Positions 51,601 to 63,930 of a stretch of 64,000 nt of DNA are shown here, piece after piece; within the stretch, counting starts at the first letter, position 1; each line of letters begins with the position of its first letter. Where the stretch lies: contig NC_092568.1 in the NCBI RefSeq assembly GCF_037975245.1, positions 41,467,631-41,531,630 on the forward strand, given 5' to 3'. The notes under the pieces are model-generated. The model was not told the DNA's origin. It did no database searches and saw nothing but the letters and a program-made list of their open reading frames with translations. Both the position numbers and the translations under genes were made by a program. This stretch comes from Apostichopus japonicus. Lineage: Eukaryota; Echinodermata; Holothuroidea; Aspidochirotida; Stichopodidae.

Positions 51601-54600
51601 TTACCTATGACTGGGTATCCTAGCACACACATATATATTACCTCACTGTCTCTTACCTATGACAGGGTATCCTAGCACACAGGTCTATGTTACCTCACTG
51701 TGTCTTACCTATGACTGGGTATCCTAGCACACATATATATTACCTCACTGTCTCTTACCTATGACAGGGTATCCTAGCACACAAGTATAAGTCTGCCACT
51801 CTGTATCTCTCAAATCTTTGCCGTTGACATTTTGTTTACAGGTCTCTGTATCCCAGAAGAGCATTTCATAATCGCCTGAGTTTGATTGGAGTAGTTTGCC
51901 GTCAGCAGACCAATCGATGTGGGTGACAAAACTGGAATGACCCTGAAATAGTTTGACAAACAAAATAAAGTGAAAGCTGCCATTGGATCTATATGATAAT
52001 GGTATGTAATATATATCATTGTGTAAAGATTAAGCAAATTATAATTTGAGCAATTAAAATATGCTGATGTTCACATGTAATAAAAAGTTTTACTTTAGAG
52101 TGTTTGCAACCATCTACAAATTGCTGCTCTATACCCTTGCCTTGATATATCAGTCTTACATGCAAAACTTTCTCTTTCAAAAGTAAAATACAGACACTTA
52201 CAGAACATTTTCCAACTTTAGTGTATTTCCTTCCTTCTTCTTCAACAGCATAAATGTAAATGAAGTTATCGTGAGACGCAACTGCAAGATGGCTGCCATC
52301 TAAGAACGAGAAAGAGATTCATATTAAACTTTACATTGGTAATCTTCAATTTATGTGGCTAGCAGACAACAGCTGTCAGTTAATAAGAAGAAGTAATTCT
52401 GCTGATGACAATTAACTTATACACCATATTGAATAGACTCAAGGTTCCAAATAGTACATCTGATCTTTGTCTGCTGTTAGTTAAATATTTATTCTTGAAC
52501 ATCTCTGGCAGCAGACAGTACTCATCAAACAAGGGTATATATGGAAATTTTACTCATTGTATTTCACTGGGAGCAACCGAGACTACAAGCACAATGAAAG
52601 TGTCAGGGACTGTTTGCAAAACTAGGTAAAAGTCACTGTAGAAGGCCTGGACTACTGTATAGGATCTAATATGGAGATGGTTCACTATGCCAACATCTGT
52701 GGTCATCTCTGGTGACAACATTCAGTCTGGTACATCTAATTTATTAACCTTTACATTCATCATACTTGATGTTCATATTTCCTTTGACTGTTTATAAATG
52801 TTAGTAATAGCATATAAAGTTGGCATTGAATTCTGTGACATGATTTTTCTTCCCAGCAAAGTTGAAAGAAACAACAGAAACAAAACCAAAGGTAACGGAA
52901 TTGATTTCTGGAAGCATTGGACAAAATGACCGCCCCCAGAAAGAAATGCCTCTGAGCTTATATCTGTTGCAAACATTTGGGGGGGAGGGAGGGGCAGAGG
53001 GAGGGGGAGGGAGAGGGAGAGGAGGAGATGAGGAGCGGAAGGAGAGGGGGCAGTATTAAGAGAAGGCATTCCAATTGTAATGGTCTGTTTATCTCTTGTT
53101 TACCTGGAGAGTATCGAATGATATCATGCTGTTCATTGCCATCTGTGTGGACTGTCACTAAGTCGTGAGTATCTGCATCTAGGACCATCCATCTACCAGT
53201 CTGTAGACCGACAGCGATGAAATTACCAGAAGGATGGAACCCTACGGACTGGATAGGATCCTGAAAGGCAACATGACAGAAACATCTTAAGAAAGGAGCC
53301 GAGTGGAAACCATGGGGAGGGTTCAAATAGCGATATTTAATATGGAATGATGAATAACTCTGACGATCTTGTCTAGATGACGACGTGAACATCAGATATA
53401 ACCAAAGGGTACTACTGATCACTAAGAATTGGTAGGAGGAGGGGGGGGGGGTAACCTTATTAGAATTGAAATTTAAAGATCCAAGAGTAATAGATCTTCT
53501 ACTGAGATAAATCAAATGCCAGTGATCATGAGTAAAGGTAGAAAGTATGGGTGGGGAGAGTGAGGGAGAGGTACATACAATCATGTGAACAAACGTAAAG
53601 CATACTAAACAAAACATGGAAGTATGGGTGAGGGAGAGGTACATACAATCATGTGAAGAAATGTAAAGCATACTGATAAAAACATGTTCACTTAATTATT
53701 ATCATTAACCAACAAACAAAACTATAAGATTAAACCTTTCCTTTGGAAAGCTTAGGTTTGAGACCGACAATGATACACTGTGACTGACCTCCAGTGTTTT
53801 TGACCAGAGTGGCTTGTGAGACTCCATGTCCCAGACAACCAGTCGTTTGTCGTGAGCACCAGTAGCAAACATTCCTAGGTTAGGGTTGATACCTAGACCC
53901 CACAGTTCATCAGTATGACCCTGAAAGACAATAACAGAAATCGGTGAATGTGTGTTACTATCGATAAACAGAGAGTCTTGTTAAAGCTTGGACCAGAACT
54001 TGAACTTGACAGTGCTTACAGGACAGCGGCAATATTAACTACCGTATCTATCTAATCTGCCTCCCTGATAGTAATATGACATACTGGGCCAATATACAAT
54101 ATTATTGGCTATTACATGCAATCAACAACTCATATACATGAATACTTCAAACAAGAAGATTACTGACATAAAGTTATTTATAGTATGGTAGGATACAGGA
54201 CTAGGCTCAAGCAGCAACAAATAGAAAAAGGTTTGCATAACTTGTTGTTTTCATATTTAAGACTTTGTCAAATAACTTATAAACAAAGTACAAGTGCATC
54301 ATCTTCCTGGATTAGTATCAATAGAAAGAGAGAGTGTTAACTGTTCCCAGAGTAAGTGCTTGTTTATATAAAAGCATAACAACTACTGAACACATTATTA
54401 GTGACTAGTAGCAATATAAGAAGAAAAAAACAATTGAAACTGCATGACATCAAGAAACTACTACTTTTTATAAGATATGGATATAGCAAATAGTACAGCA
54501 AATGGTAAATAAATATTAACATGAAAAAAGAACATAATATTACTGCCTTACTTGCACAACTGTTTCAAACTCGCCACCAATCTCTCCTTTAAGAATAGCA

Positions 54601-57600
54601 TTGCGGGTGGTACCAACAAAGATCAATGACTCGTTAGCTTGACAGAGTGCCCTCACTGGTCCAGTTTCATCCGGTAGCTGGATTGAACAAATAAGTATTA
54701 ATTACGTTAAACGTTTACACTAGTAGGAGTCATTAACAGTAGCAGACAAAATAGAGAATAAAGATTTAAGATATGCAGGGTTGTGTGCAAATCAAATTAC
54801 AGTATTACACATTAGCATATATAACATATACAGAAGGAGTTTCATTCAAAGTATATATCATTACAAAGAACATGTCAATGGTATAACTTTCCACTAAGAG
54901 GAAACTGTTTGTGTTTTCAATAGGTCACACGAATGTAAGCAATCACAGACTATTGAACAAACAAACGATTAAGTCCTGAACATATTTATTACATCTTCCT
55001 CTGTCGACTATAAGCTGATTTAACTGATTATAATTCAAAGCTTTCCATAAACTACTTAATTTGATCAATGGGAAGCTAGAATAACCTAAACCCCACATAT
55101 CAATCATGTCAATGATTCATATCAGTTTCAATTATCAAAGATCACAATACTGATAGTAAAGATTGAAGACTAAGCTATTTCTTGAAGGACTCTACTTTTA
55201 CTCACATCAGCGGTTCCTTGGTTTTCAAAAGATGAGTTCCATGAGTGGATCTTTTTATCTTTGCCACCTCCTGAGAGGAACCCTCCATCAGACAGATTAA
55301 TGATAGAGAAGATTGGCCCTTCATGAGCTCCTGGAACTGCTTGGCGGATCCGGGTCCCACCTGTCGACAAATTGCCAATCAATGAGCAATGTATAAAATT
55401 AATAATTATTATAGTCTGCCCGATGACAAACATTAAACAGGCAGTTATGGAATACCAAGCTACCATAAATAAATATTGAACTTATGGGGATATGTGATGA
55501 CATGGGCATCCTTTAATGTTGGCTGTATGCTACACATGGTAAACAGCTCTATATATCTATTACAGCCTGTACTGTGGGTTGCGATAACTGTATCACTGCA
55601 GACTTGATTAAGTCTTCTGTCATTATTAACAAATGCAGAATTTACTATATACTGATGTCATGAAATACAAGAAATGTAGAAAATAGACAAATGAGTTGAG
55701 GATGAAAGCACAGGAATGTTTTGAGAAGAGAAATAGAAGAACTATAACATCAATCATTAAACTTTCAGAGAGGTTTTCAATTTAATTTAAACAATTCATT
55801 ATACAACAAAGAAAGGAAATTATGGAATGATTTAGAAGCACCAAATTTTAAAGTACATAGAGAACACAGGCAACAATGATGAAAATGATCTAGGAGAAAT
55901 AAAAAAATAACTGAAATGCCAGGAGTGATCAACAGAAGAACAACAAAATGAGATACTTCTGTCATTACATTGACTGAATCGAACGGTCTACATACCTTTA
56001 CCCCAGATGAAGATGTTACCGTTGGAATCACCAGTAATAACATCACCCTCTGCTGAGAATGTCATACAGAGGACAAACTTCGGCTTATCGTGTTTCTACG
56101 CAAAAAGAGAATGAAGGACATCCAAAGTTACCATGAAATTCACTACCGACAAATAATTCAAAAAAATACAAAGGAATGTTGGAAACATGTTGTGGTAATC
56201 TGGGGTCAGTATACAATATCTGTACTCCTCTGCTGACATGAACCAATAACTTGAACCGACACTCGGCACTGAACTCAACGTTAATAATCTCTCTCAATGA
56301 ACAGATGTGAAGTTAGCTTTATGGATTGATCTTTTGTGGATCAGTCTAAATATCATCATCAGTGTGAATGAATGGAGGGATTATCTGAACTTTACACAAT
56401 AACCAACCACGACTCACTCTCTGCATAAATTAAAGATATCAAACAAGGTTATCTTATTTGACACAGATTGCTAGCCAACCATAAAATGATAAATGGGTCT
56501 GTAAATTGTGGGATTAAGTGACACAGTCACTGGTTGGGCACACTTATCAGAGCTCAGAGTGGTAGTAGATAAATGAAACACAATCATGGAAAAAGGTTGA
56601 ATATTGCTAACCATTTGTAAGGGTAGGATTAAATGCTCTTAATATGAGAGCAGCAATCAAAGGGACAATATAGTGATGACCCTTGTCTTACTGGTATCTC
56701 AGTTTGATACCAGAAAGTATTGGTCAGTCTGTGTCAGTCTGATCTCAAGGGTCCATACAATGTTATGAAAAACATGCAGATAATATGCTCCAATGCTGTG
56801 GAAGGAGTGTGTCAGATGTTATGTAAGCCTCTTTAAACATGTGGTCATTTTAGCAGCATTAGGTGAGTAGGGTATGGGGGGGGGGGGAGGTCACTATAAC
56901 ATTGCATATATCTTATTTATTACTACCTTCTGATACATACAGGATAGATTAAGGTTCTCTTACAACTAACTTGGAGGCCTTGGGAGGAAGAAAAGTAACT
57001 GAATGTAAACCCATTCACTCCATTTATAACATTACGGTGATGGCTGTCTCTAATTACATGAACAATATCTCGCTACAAAGTGTCAAACGACACAAACTGG
57101 CTACTAAAGTGAGCATTTGTTTGTTACCAACTACAGTCAGAAAGCAGAACAGTGTCTTCCTTACCTCAAAAATACCAGACTTCCTGACCAGTTTCCCAGT
57201 GGAATAATTCCAAAAGTGTATATGTCCCTTGCCAAGACTGATCAATTGATTCTCCAGTTGAGGTGGGAACTCTACCTGCACGACAGGGTCTTGAGAGCTC
57301 TAAAGATGCCGGAGATACAAAAGAAGATAATCAAATACAAAGTTACACCTTAATCTTAAGATTTATTGGAATAGTCTGCCTTACATCATCAACCCATTGT
57401 TATCTAAAAACTCATGAAAACTGTCATACTTTATTAGAAGTCATATACTCATGTTTGTTACCAAAATGCAAAATCGCACCTGACATGAATATTTATGAGT
57501 GACTCACTTATCTGTCTCTTGAGATTTATTGGAATAGTCTGCCTTACATCATCAACCCATTGTGTTCTAAAAACTCATGAAAACTGTCATACTTTATTAG

Positions 57601-60600
57601 AAGTCATATACTCATGTTTGTTACCAAAATGCAAAATCGCACCTGACATGAATATTTATGAGTGACTCACTTATCTGTCTCTTGAGATTTATTGGAATAG
57701 TCTGCCTTACATCATCAACCCATTGTTATCTAAAACCTCATGTAAACTTTCATACGACATTAGAAGTCATATACTCACGTTTGTTACCAAAATGCAAAAT
57801 CGCACCTGACATGAATATTTATGAGTGACTCACTTGTCTGTCTCCACAGAACAACTGCACTCTAGTTTCTACAATACCAAGAACTATCTGTTATTAAACC
57901 TTGCCCACCCTTAACATATTGACAGGCAACCTCTAATCTACTGCTCTTCTCATTCCACCAACAGTGTCTACCATTTGCTTTCACAAACTTTGCATCTACT
58001 AATACAAAACTTGCCTTAATATTAATAATTGTTCCTTTTAATACAAATTTTGACCGACAGAAACATTAATATTCTTGTTATTGTAGTATGTGTGAAAAGA
58101 TTATGTTAAGGTGTCCCAATCTCACCTCCCAAATTGCTCTTGGGTAGTTGTGATTCCATACATGCTAGTATATCCTTAGTTTTAGGGCATTTCAATACAT
58201 GTACATGTAACTATTACAATTAGTACATGTAGGATAGTGATAGGGACTGCAGAAAACTCTGCCAGGACGAGACGTTTCCTTTCTCTCTTATCGTTTTTTC
58301 CATTTAAGTCTATTGAGAATTTACTTCGATGCTTTAACTTTCGGAGGATATATCTATAGACTACTTTGGTATGACATGAACCACTGTCAACAGAGCAATA
58401 ATAAATTGATAGATTCTCCTTACTTGGACAAAAACTGATAGATGATGTGAAATTGAGCCTGGATTAAAACCTACCCAGAATGCACAGCAATGTTCAAGGA
58501 CTAATGGGCCTTTGCGAGACCCTACAAAGACAATTAGCCTCAGACTCCTCATTCTCTCTACAAGATGTAACAATGAGCTATAAACTGACATTATCTTGAT
58601 GTAAAGTGAGATATGAGAAATAAAATGGCTACCTTTGTCTCACAGAGTTTCTTTTCCTTAGCCCAGTCCCAGACTGAGAGAACATGTTCATTTGAATCAT
58701 CTATGGCTCCCAGATGGCCGCCTCCATCCTGAAAGCAAGAAAATGAAATTAAACAAAGCAGCAAAATGTTACCTCAGCTGACAGCTTGTCAAATCATATG
58801 ATGTGTACTGTAAACAGCTTCTGGCAGTTATGAGATGATGACTTTTCCACATTTAAGAAACTTATCTTGAGCCCTCACCCTTAATGCCAAGGAACTTTGC
58901 ACTTACTCTGAACTTCAGAGAAAAAAATCCCAATTTGACAATTAACTGAGGTTCAACAAACTGAAGACATATTTCAACATCAAATGTTATAGTCAATTAT
59001 TATTGACTATTACAGACAATAGAAATCCTAAAAAATACTTCAGACGTCAATGGCAGGTACAAGCATTATAAATAATCAATTTTACTTCCAACACTATTGC
59101 AGTAATATTCAAAGAGCGAAGTACCTATAGATGCATTCTTCAAGGAAATTACTCCAAAACCTAAGCCACAATACAATATAATATCACAATATATATATCA
59201 AATAAATACTCACATGTTTAGAAAATCCAATACAGCACACAGCTCTATCAAAGACACCCAAACCAATGACATGAAGGGTGTTGAGGGAGACAGAGTTCCA
59301 GATACGAACATGAGGCTGCAATCAGAGGATGTGAGGACATTGATTAATACATCCATGGATACATTTCATGAATTCTACTCAGAACAAGACATATCTATTA
59401 CCAGCAACCATTTCAATATGACTTCACATTCTAACACCAGATACTTTCAACAGGATTTCCTGTATTAAATGTCAAACATTTCTCTAGTATTTCACATTCT
59501 TACTCCAGACAATCTATGGGACTTTGCATCCTATTACCAGCAACCATTTCAATAGGACTTCACATTCTAACACCAGATACTTTCAACAGGATTTCCTGTA
59601 TTAAATGTCAAACATTTCTCTAGCATTTCACATTCTTACTCCAGACATTCTATGGGACTTTGCATCCTATTACCAGCAACCATTTCAATAGGACTTCACA
59701 TTCTAACACCAGATATTTTCAACAGGATTTCCTGTATTAAATGTCAAAAATTTCTCTAGTATTTCACATTCTTACTCCAGACATTCTATGGGACTTTGCA
59801 TCATATTACCAGCAACCATTTCAATAGGACTTCACATTCTAACACCAGATATTTTCTGCAGGATTTCACATCCTAAATGTCAATCATTTCTGTAGTATTT
59901 CACATTCTTACTCCAGACTTCTACAGGACTATTACCAGCAACCATTTTGACAGGACTTCACATTCTAACACCAAATATTTTCTACAGGATTTCACATTCT
60001 AACTTAAGACATTTCTACAAGACTTTCCATTCTAACATCAGACATTTTAAAAAGATTTCATGACCGCTTTCATTAACCATCACCTCCTATGATTATTTTA
60101 AACACATGGTCCTGTAAAAGACAGAATCTGTCATGGCACTTATTTCATTACTTGTGGTCAATAAATTCATCATTCCTTCCTGTTATAAATCCATATGCCT
60201 TGACCGTATTCCATACAGATGCATGTAGTGATATACATATACTGTATGGAGGTACATATTATCAAGCAGTTTGTACCAAGGATGTTCAAGAATTGTCGAC
60301 AAGTTAGCCACTACCACTTGTGAAATCATTTACAGAACATTGACTTTCTCCACCATTCTTTACATTATCATTAATAATGAATCACCACTGTCCTTCAATT
60401 TAGTTCAATATCACCAGTTCATCTTGAAAACTATTTAAAGATTCCCATTCCCAACCATTGAATAATGTACTTAATATGGAAGGACAGGTCTAGGTTACTT
60501 TTAGATGTCAATCATTTGTAAACTAGAAGACATTTAATTCGTCATTGATGTATTCTAGTAAGATGGATGCTTTCTGTAAATTAATTTACTTTGTAAAAAG

Positions 60601-62116
60601 CAGATATCATTTAAATCTTTATTTCAGACATCAATGATGTCATGTAGGCCTGCCACTCTGTAAAATATGTTTGTAAACAAGCTATATATACAAGCAATCC
60701 CTATCAAACTCAAATGACCCAATTAGTTATACCAGGGAGTTGTTATGGAATGTAAATTTACAGTCTTTTTCAATGCTTACCATGCCCTCCTCTGGATCAT
60801 GTCCAGCCACCTGGCCAGTTGCTATGGTAACATTATCAGGGTGAATGGCAATACTGTAAAGAGAGAAAAAATAATGTCATCCCTAAATACAGCAGAAATG
60901 GATGCAAAACTGCAGAGAAAAGAATTATATTTCTTTATTGTTCAATAGTGGAAAATATGCTCAGTGCAGAAATGTATCAGCTGGTTATGTTCCCATGGTA
61001 ACCTATCCTGTCAAGCAGATACACTTGAACACAAATATATTGTCATATTAGTGTCACATACATGAACAAAACCCATGAGTTTACCCTGGCCTAGCCTACT
61101 TAGCATGTAGGAATCTGGGTGGACACTAAGGACCACTAATATACCAATGAAGTCCATATCATTTGCATGGAAATATGAAATTAGTTAAGTGTCTGGTTTC
61201 AGGTAGGCTTAGTAGTGTAAGTTTAGCTAAGAATACTACTTGATGCTTTAATCCTAGTATCGTAAATATTAATCAATTTCAAATTTCCATTTCAAAATTG
61301 AAAATATTGAACATTGAAGATCTATCATCCATGAGGAAGCAATTGCCAGTGAAAGATACCTTTCTTTGTCACACACAGAAAAGACCTGATTGGATCTGAT
61401 CACAGACTATCACAGCTTTATTTATGATAGGGACATCTTCCTCACAAAACTAATGTGTATGAAACAGATGTCCAATATACTCTTCCATCACATTGAAAGT
61501 TTGCTTTAAACCATCAATGATTGATGAGGCATAATACCTTTTAACGTCATCATTGTGACCCAAATAGTGCCTCTGTACACCCTCCTCTACGTTATGGAGG
61601 ACCACCACGGCAGCCATGAAGTAGACCACTTCTCCAGATGGCAGCTGGTGTAAATTAAAACGAGAGTCCTTCCCTCTGTAGCCATAGCTGATTAATTTGT
61701 AGTTAAGGAAAAACTAGAAGAGTGATAGAAAGAGTAACATCATTAAAGACTACGATGACTGCATAACCCTACCCCTCCCCCCCCCTCCATACTTGCTCCA
61801 CATGGCCCTTCTCAAGAGACAACCCATGACTTAAGGAGAAAGAATGTAATTCCATTCATTCAATGCTCAGAAACAAGTATTCTTTAACCATAGTATTATG
61901 AATGATCCCTGGTCCCAAAAATAATGTTCTAACTGAAATGCCAACATACATAGACTGCTATTTCAGTACCAAATATAATGAAAGGATACACCCAGTCCAA
62001 GGCTAGAGTCTTGCTAGGTGCGGCACCTTTGACTTTCACATTGTAGTTCTCCACTGAAGAAGGGATATATGAAGTCACAGGTCGTCCCCGTAGAAACAGA
62101 CGCACAGAGTTCTCAT
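48528..62116 (-). CDS. Echinoderm microtubule-associated protein (EMAP/EML family), 15 exons, 5' end outside window
   Basis: Fifteen exons join in phase to 1892 nt, giving 629 complete residues and TAA. The first, RLFLRGRPVTSYIPSSVENY plus LDWVYGYRG, is the HELP motif of EMAP/EML proteins. The rest is the TAPE double propeller with WD-type repeats: RHYLGHNDDV, ATGQVAGHDPEEG, PHVRIWNSVSLNTLHVIGLG, HVLSVWDWAKEKKLCE, LSGGGKDKKIHSWN, GHTDELWGLGINP, GFHPSGNFIAVG, GRWMVLDADTHDLVTVHTDG, GHSSFVTHIDWSADGK, NSGDYEMLFWD, GIWPEGSDGTDVN, STGGRDMSVLQWKME. EMAP was first found in sea urchin; it binds tubulin through HELP and affects microtubule dynamics. The missing N-terminus may be short, as in urchin EMAP, or may hold the trimerising coiled coil of EML1-4. 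Which paralogue it is cannot be told here. Confidence 0.95.
49117..49247 (-). CDS. EMAP exon N
   Basis: Encodes GIWPEGSDGTDVNTVARSHD, GSIIATGDDFGKVKLFKS and PASHPK. GIWP-GSDGTD and TGDDFGKV-LF are universal EML motifs. Acceptor TTGACAG|G, donor CAAG|GTAGGT. Confidence 0.95.
49864..51760. repeat. 50-54 bp minisatellite made from EMAP exon M's 3' end and splice donor, about 37 copies
   Basis: On the minus strand each unit reads TGTGTGCTAGGATACCCTGT, then CATAG|GTAAGAGACAGTGAGG, then a TA/CA-rich spacer. The first part equals the last codons of exon M (C-V-L-G-Y-P-V-I) and GTAAGAG its donor. Units alternate between an ~52 bp form (CACAGGTATATGTTA on plus) and an ~50 bp form (CACATATATATTA). Confidence 0.95.
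51759..51942 (-). CDS. EMAP exon M, next to the splice-site minisatellite
   Basis: Encodes GHSSFVTHIDWSADGKLLQS, NSGDYEMLFWDTETCKQNVN and DTEWQTYTCVLGYPVI. Acceptor TTTCAG|G. The donor ATAG|GTAAGAG and the last ~20 exon bases form the core of the tandem repeat at 49864-51760. Confidence 0.95.
52202..52299 (-). CDS. EMAP exon L
   Basis: Encodes GSHLAVASHDNFIYIYAVEE then EGRKYTKVGKCS. Acceptor TCTTAG|A, donor TTCT|GTAAGT. Confidence 0.95.
52978..53055. repeat. Polypurine tract in EMAP intron
   Basis: Nearly pure G/A (GGGAGGGAGAGGGAGAGG-like) on plus, so the pre-mRNA carries a C/T tract about 50 nt downstream of exon K's donor. Confidence 0.85.
53104..53260 (-). CDS. EMAP exon K
   Basis: Encodes DPIQSVGFHPSGNFIAVGLQ, TGRWMVLDADTHDLVTVHTD and GNEQHDIIRYSP. 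Acceptor TTTCAG|G, donor CCAG|GTAAAC. Confidence 0.95.
53789..53920 (-). CDS. EMAP exon J
   Basis: Encodes GHTDELWGLGINPNLGMFAT, GAHDKRLVVWDMESHKPLW and SKTLE. It is a clear WD blade (GHTDELW to VVWD). Acceptor TTTCAG|G, donor GGAG|GTCAGT. Confidence 0.95.
54552..54677 (-). CDS. EMAP exon I
   Basis: Encodes LPDETGPVRALCQANESLIF, VGTTRNAILKGEIGGEFE and TVVQ, 42 codons. VGTTRN is an EML signature. Acceptor ATCCAG|C, donor GCAA|GTAAGG. Confidence 0.93.
55206..55360 (-). CDS. EMAP exon H
   Basis: Encodes GTRIRQAVPGAHEGPIFSII, NLSDGGFLSGGGKDKKIHSW and NSSFENQGTAD. Acceptor CGACAG|G, donor GAT|GTGAGT. Confidence 0.94.
55996..56095 (-). CDS. EMAP exon G
   Basis: Encodes KHDKPKFVLCMTFSAEGDVI then TGDSNGNIFIWGK. 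Acceptor CGTAG|A, donor AAAG|GTATGT. Confidence 0.94.
57165..57299 (-). CDS. EMAP exon F
   Basis: Encodes SSQDPVVQVEFPPQLENQLI, SLGKGHIHFWNYSTGKLV and RKSGIFE, 45 codons. GK-HIHFW and K-GIFE are EML signatures. Acceptor TTTAG|A, donor GAG|GTAAGG. Confidence 0.93.
57359..57845. repeat. 163 bp tandem repeat, 3 copies
   Basis: AGATTTATTGGAATAGTCTG starts at 57359, 57522 and 57685. It lies in the EMAP intron directly upstream of exon F. Confidence 0.93.
58633..58728 (-). CDS. EMAP exon E
   Basis: Encodes DGGGHLGAIDDSNEHVLSVW then DWAKEKKLCETK, 32 codons. Acceptor CTTTCAG|G, donor AAAG|GTAGCC. Confidence 0.93.
59214..59315 (-). CDS. EMAP exon D
   Basis: Encodes PHVRIWNSVSLNTLHVIGLG then VFDRAVCCIGFSKH, 34 codons. 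Acceptor ATTGCAG|C, donor ACAT|GTGAGT. Confidence 0.94.
59405..60010. repeat. 136 bp tandem repeat, about 4.5 copies
   Basis: CAACCATTTCAATAGGACTT recurs at 59405, 59541, 59677 and 59813, then diverged at 59939. It begins about 90 bp upstream of exon D. Confidence 0.92.
60781..60853 (-). CDS. EMAP exon C
   Basis: Encodes SIAIHPDNVTIATGQVAGHD then PEEGM. Acceptor TTTACAG|T, donor CATG|GTAAGC. The ATGQVAG signature is shared by all EMLs. Confidence 0.93.
61538..61687 (-). CDS. EMAP exon B
   Basis: Encodes YGYRGKDSRFNLHQLPSGEV, VYFMAAVVVLHNVEEGVQRH and YLGHNDDVK. YGYRG completes the HELP core; HYLGH-DDVK is the first WD blade. Acceptor AATCAG|C, donor AAAG|GTATTA. Confidence 0.93.
61990..62116 (-). 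CDS. EMAP exon A (HELP motif), first in window
   Basis: Encodes ENSVRLFLRGRPVTSYIPSS, VENYNVKVKGAAPSKTLALD and WV. Acceptor CTCCCTAG|AT after a long pyrimidine tract; donor GGGT|GTATCC. The first two bases finish a codon begun in an upstream exon that I did not find. Confidence 0.92.
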
Positions 62117-63285
62117 CTAGGGAGAGATAAAAGGAAGGAAAAACTGTGAGATGACTGCAACATGAGATGAATATAGCCATCTTTACCATCAAGATATATT
62201 ATAGAGGATGAGAACCATCAAAAAAATATGAGTATTGTTAACATGGCTTTTAGTCGGAAGACTTGCTACAAGTCCTCCACGTTATTTAGAATTTAAGGTG
62301 AAGAATCTCTCATTTCACCAGTTACCAACTACTTGCTGAAACTTTGTAAGAAATTATGATATTAGGTGAGTTGAAGCAACTGACTGATATACTGTATTTT
62401 ACTAGGAAGAACATTGTCTAATGAATAATTGAAATATTATAATATGCACATATTACCGATTATTTGGCTTAGTTTTGGCTATCTTGTAACATCTTGTTCA
62501 CAGGCCTGATTTACTTGTGAGTGATGGAAATTTGATCCAATTGAACTACTTTTAGCTGTAATTCTCATGTTTTTGGTATGAGATCAATCTTAGATATGCC
62601 ATGATGAATAGAAAATATTAATAATTCAGCGCAGCGATATTGGAGCACAAATTTACGAGTAGGGAACGTGTAATTGGTTTACGGGCCAATGCTAAGTTTA
62701 GATGTGTCGATCACTGAGATGAACTAGCAGTGGAAACTCAGAAGGTTAGATATGCGTCTGATTCTAAGCCACTCTATTTATAAATTACTTAACTACTTAA
62801 GATGACATTATGAACTGATAAGTTGTTATGATGTCCAGATGTGTCATCTCAGTCAATGATATTTATAGAAATCCAGACTCTTTTTATTTCCGGCTCAGTA
62901 AGACTTTGTTGTGATAGTCATACGTCACATATTTGGTGTACACATATGAGATCCTCAACCAACAGAGCTACGCTTGACAGATTATTGATGATGACAATCA
63001 TGACACTACTTATAGTTCCTAATTGTTTCTAGAATGGGATCAGCATAAGTAGAAAGTTATCTGTATGTGGGACCACGCAGGGTTTAGGCTTAATTAATAA
63101 CTGCATTTTAAGAGTAGTACTATGGACCTCAACTCTGAATAGTAGTTATTTCAAGGGATATCAATCTGTCTTTGTCTTTCAAAGTTGTCGCTAATGCATG
63201 GCAGACCCATGAAATCATTATTTAAATTGATATTAATCACTGTTTAATCATCATACCAAAGTAACAGTTTTAAAAGGGTTACACT
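62117..63285. other. EMAP upstream intron
   Basis: No further EMAP exon recognised. The open frame running through the 62116 acceptor lacks EML similarity upstream of it and is taken as intron. Confidence 0.5.
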
Positions 63286-63289
63286 TCCG

Positions 63290-63930
63290 GAGTAAGTTCA
63301 GCCTAATGTCAGCATACTTGTAGGTAGGTCAGCTTACCACAACATAACAGCATTTAGGTCAGCATACCGCAACATATCTGTAGGTAGGTCAGCCCACCAC
63401 AACATACCAGCGGCTACAGTAGGTCGGCCTACCACAACATACCTATAGGTACATCAGCGTACCAAAACATATCTGTAGGTAGGTCAGCCCAACACGACAT
63501 ACCTGTAGTTAGTTCAGCCATCCACAATGTACCTACAGTATACTGTAGGTAGGTCGGCTTACCACAACCTATCTGTAGTTAAGTCAGCCGAACACAACCT
63601 ACCCGTAGTTAACTTAGGTCACTCAACCACAACGTACCTATCGGTAGGTCAGCCTACTACAACATACCTGTAGGTACTTTAGCCTACCACAACATATCTG
63701 AAGGTAGGTCAGCCTACAGTACCACAACAGATTTATACAGAAGTCTGCCTACCACAACATGGTAGGTGGGTCAGCCAACTACAACATACCTGTAGGTACA
63801 TCAGCCTACCACAACATACATATACAGAGCTCAGCCTACCACAACGTATCTGTACAGTAGGTAGGTTAGCCTACTACAACATATCTGTAGGTAGGTCAGT
63901 CTACCACAACATATCTGTAGGTATATCATC
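63290..63930. repeat. ~30 bp tandem array, about 20 degenerate copies
   Basis: Unit CTGTAGGTAGGTCAGCCTAC then CACAACATAC. Within each, GTAGG and CCTAC form a short hairpin. Confidence 0.9.

Noticed and set aside
62117..62192. EMAP N-terminus by reading straight upstream of the HELP exon
   Set aside because: A strong pyrimidine tract and AG precede 62116, and the upstream residues have no EML similarity.
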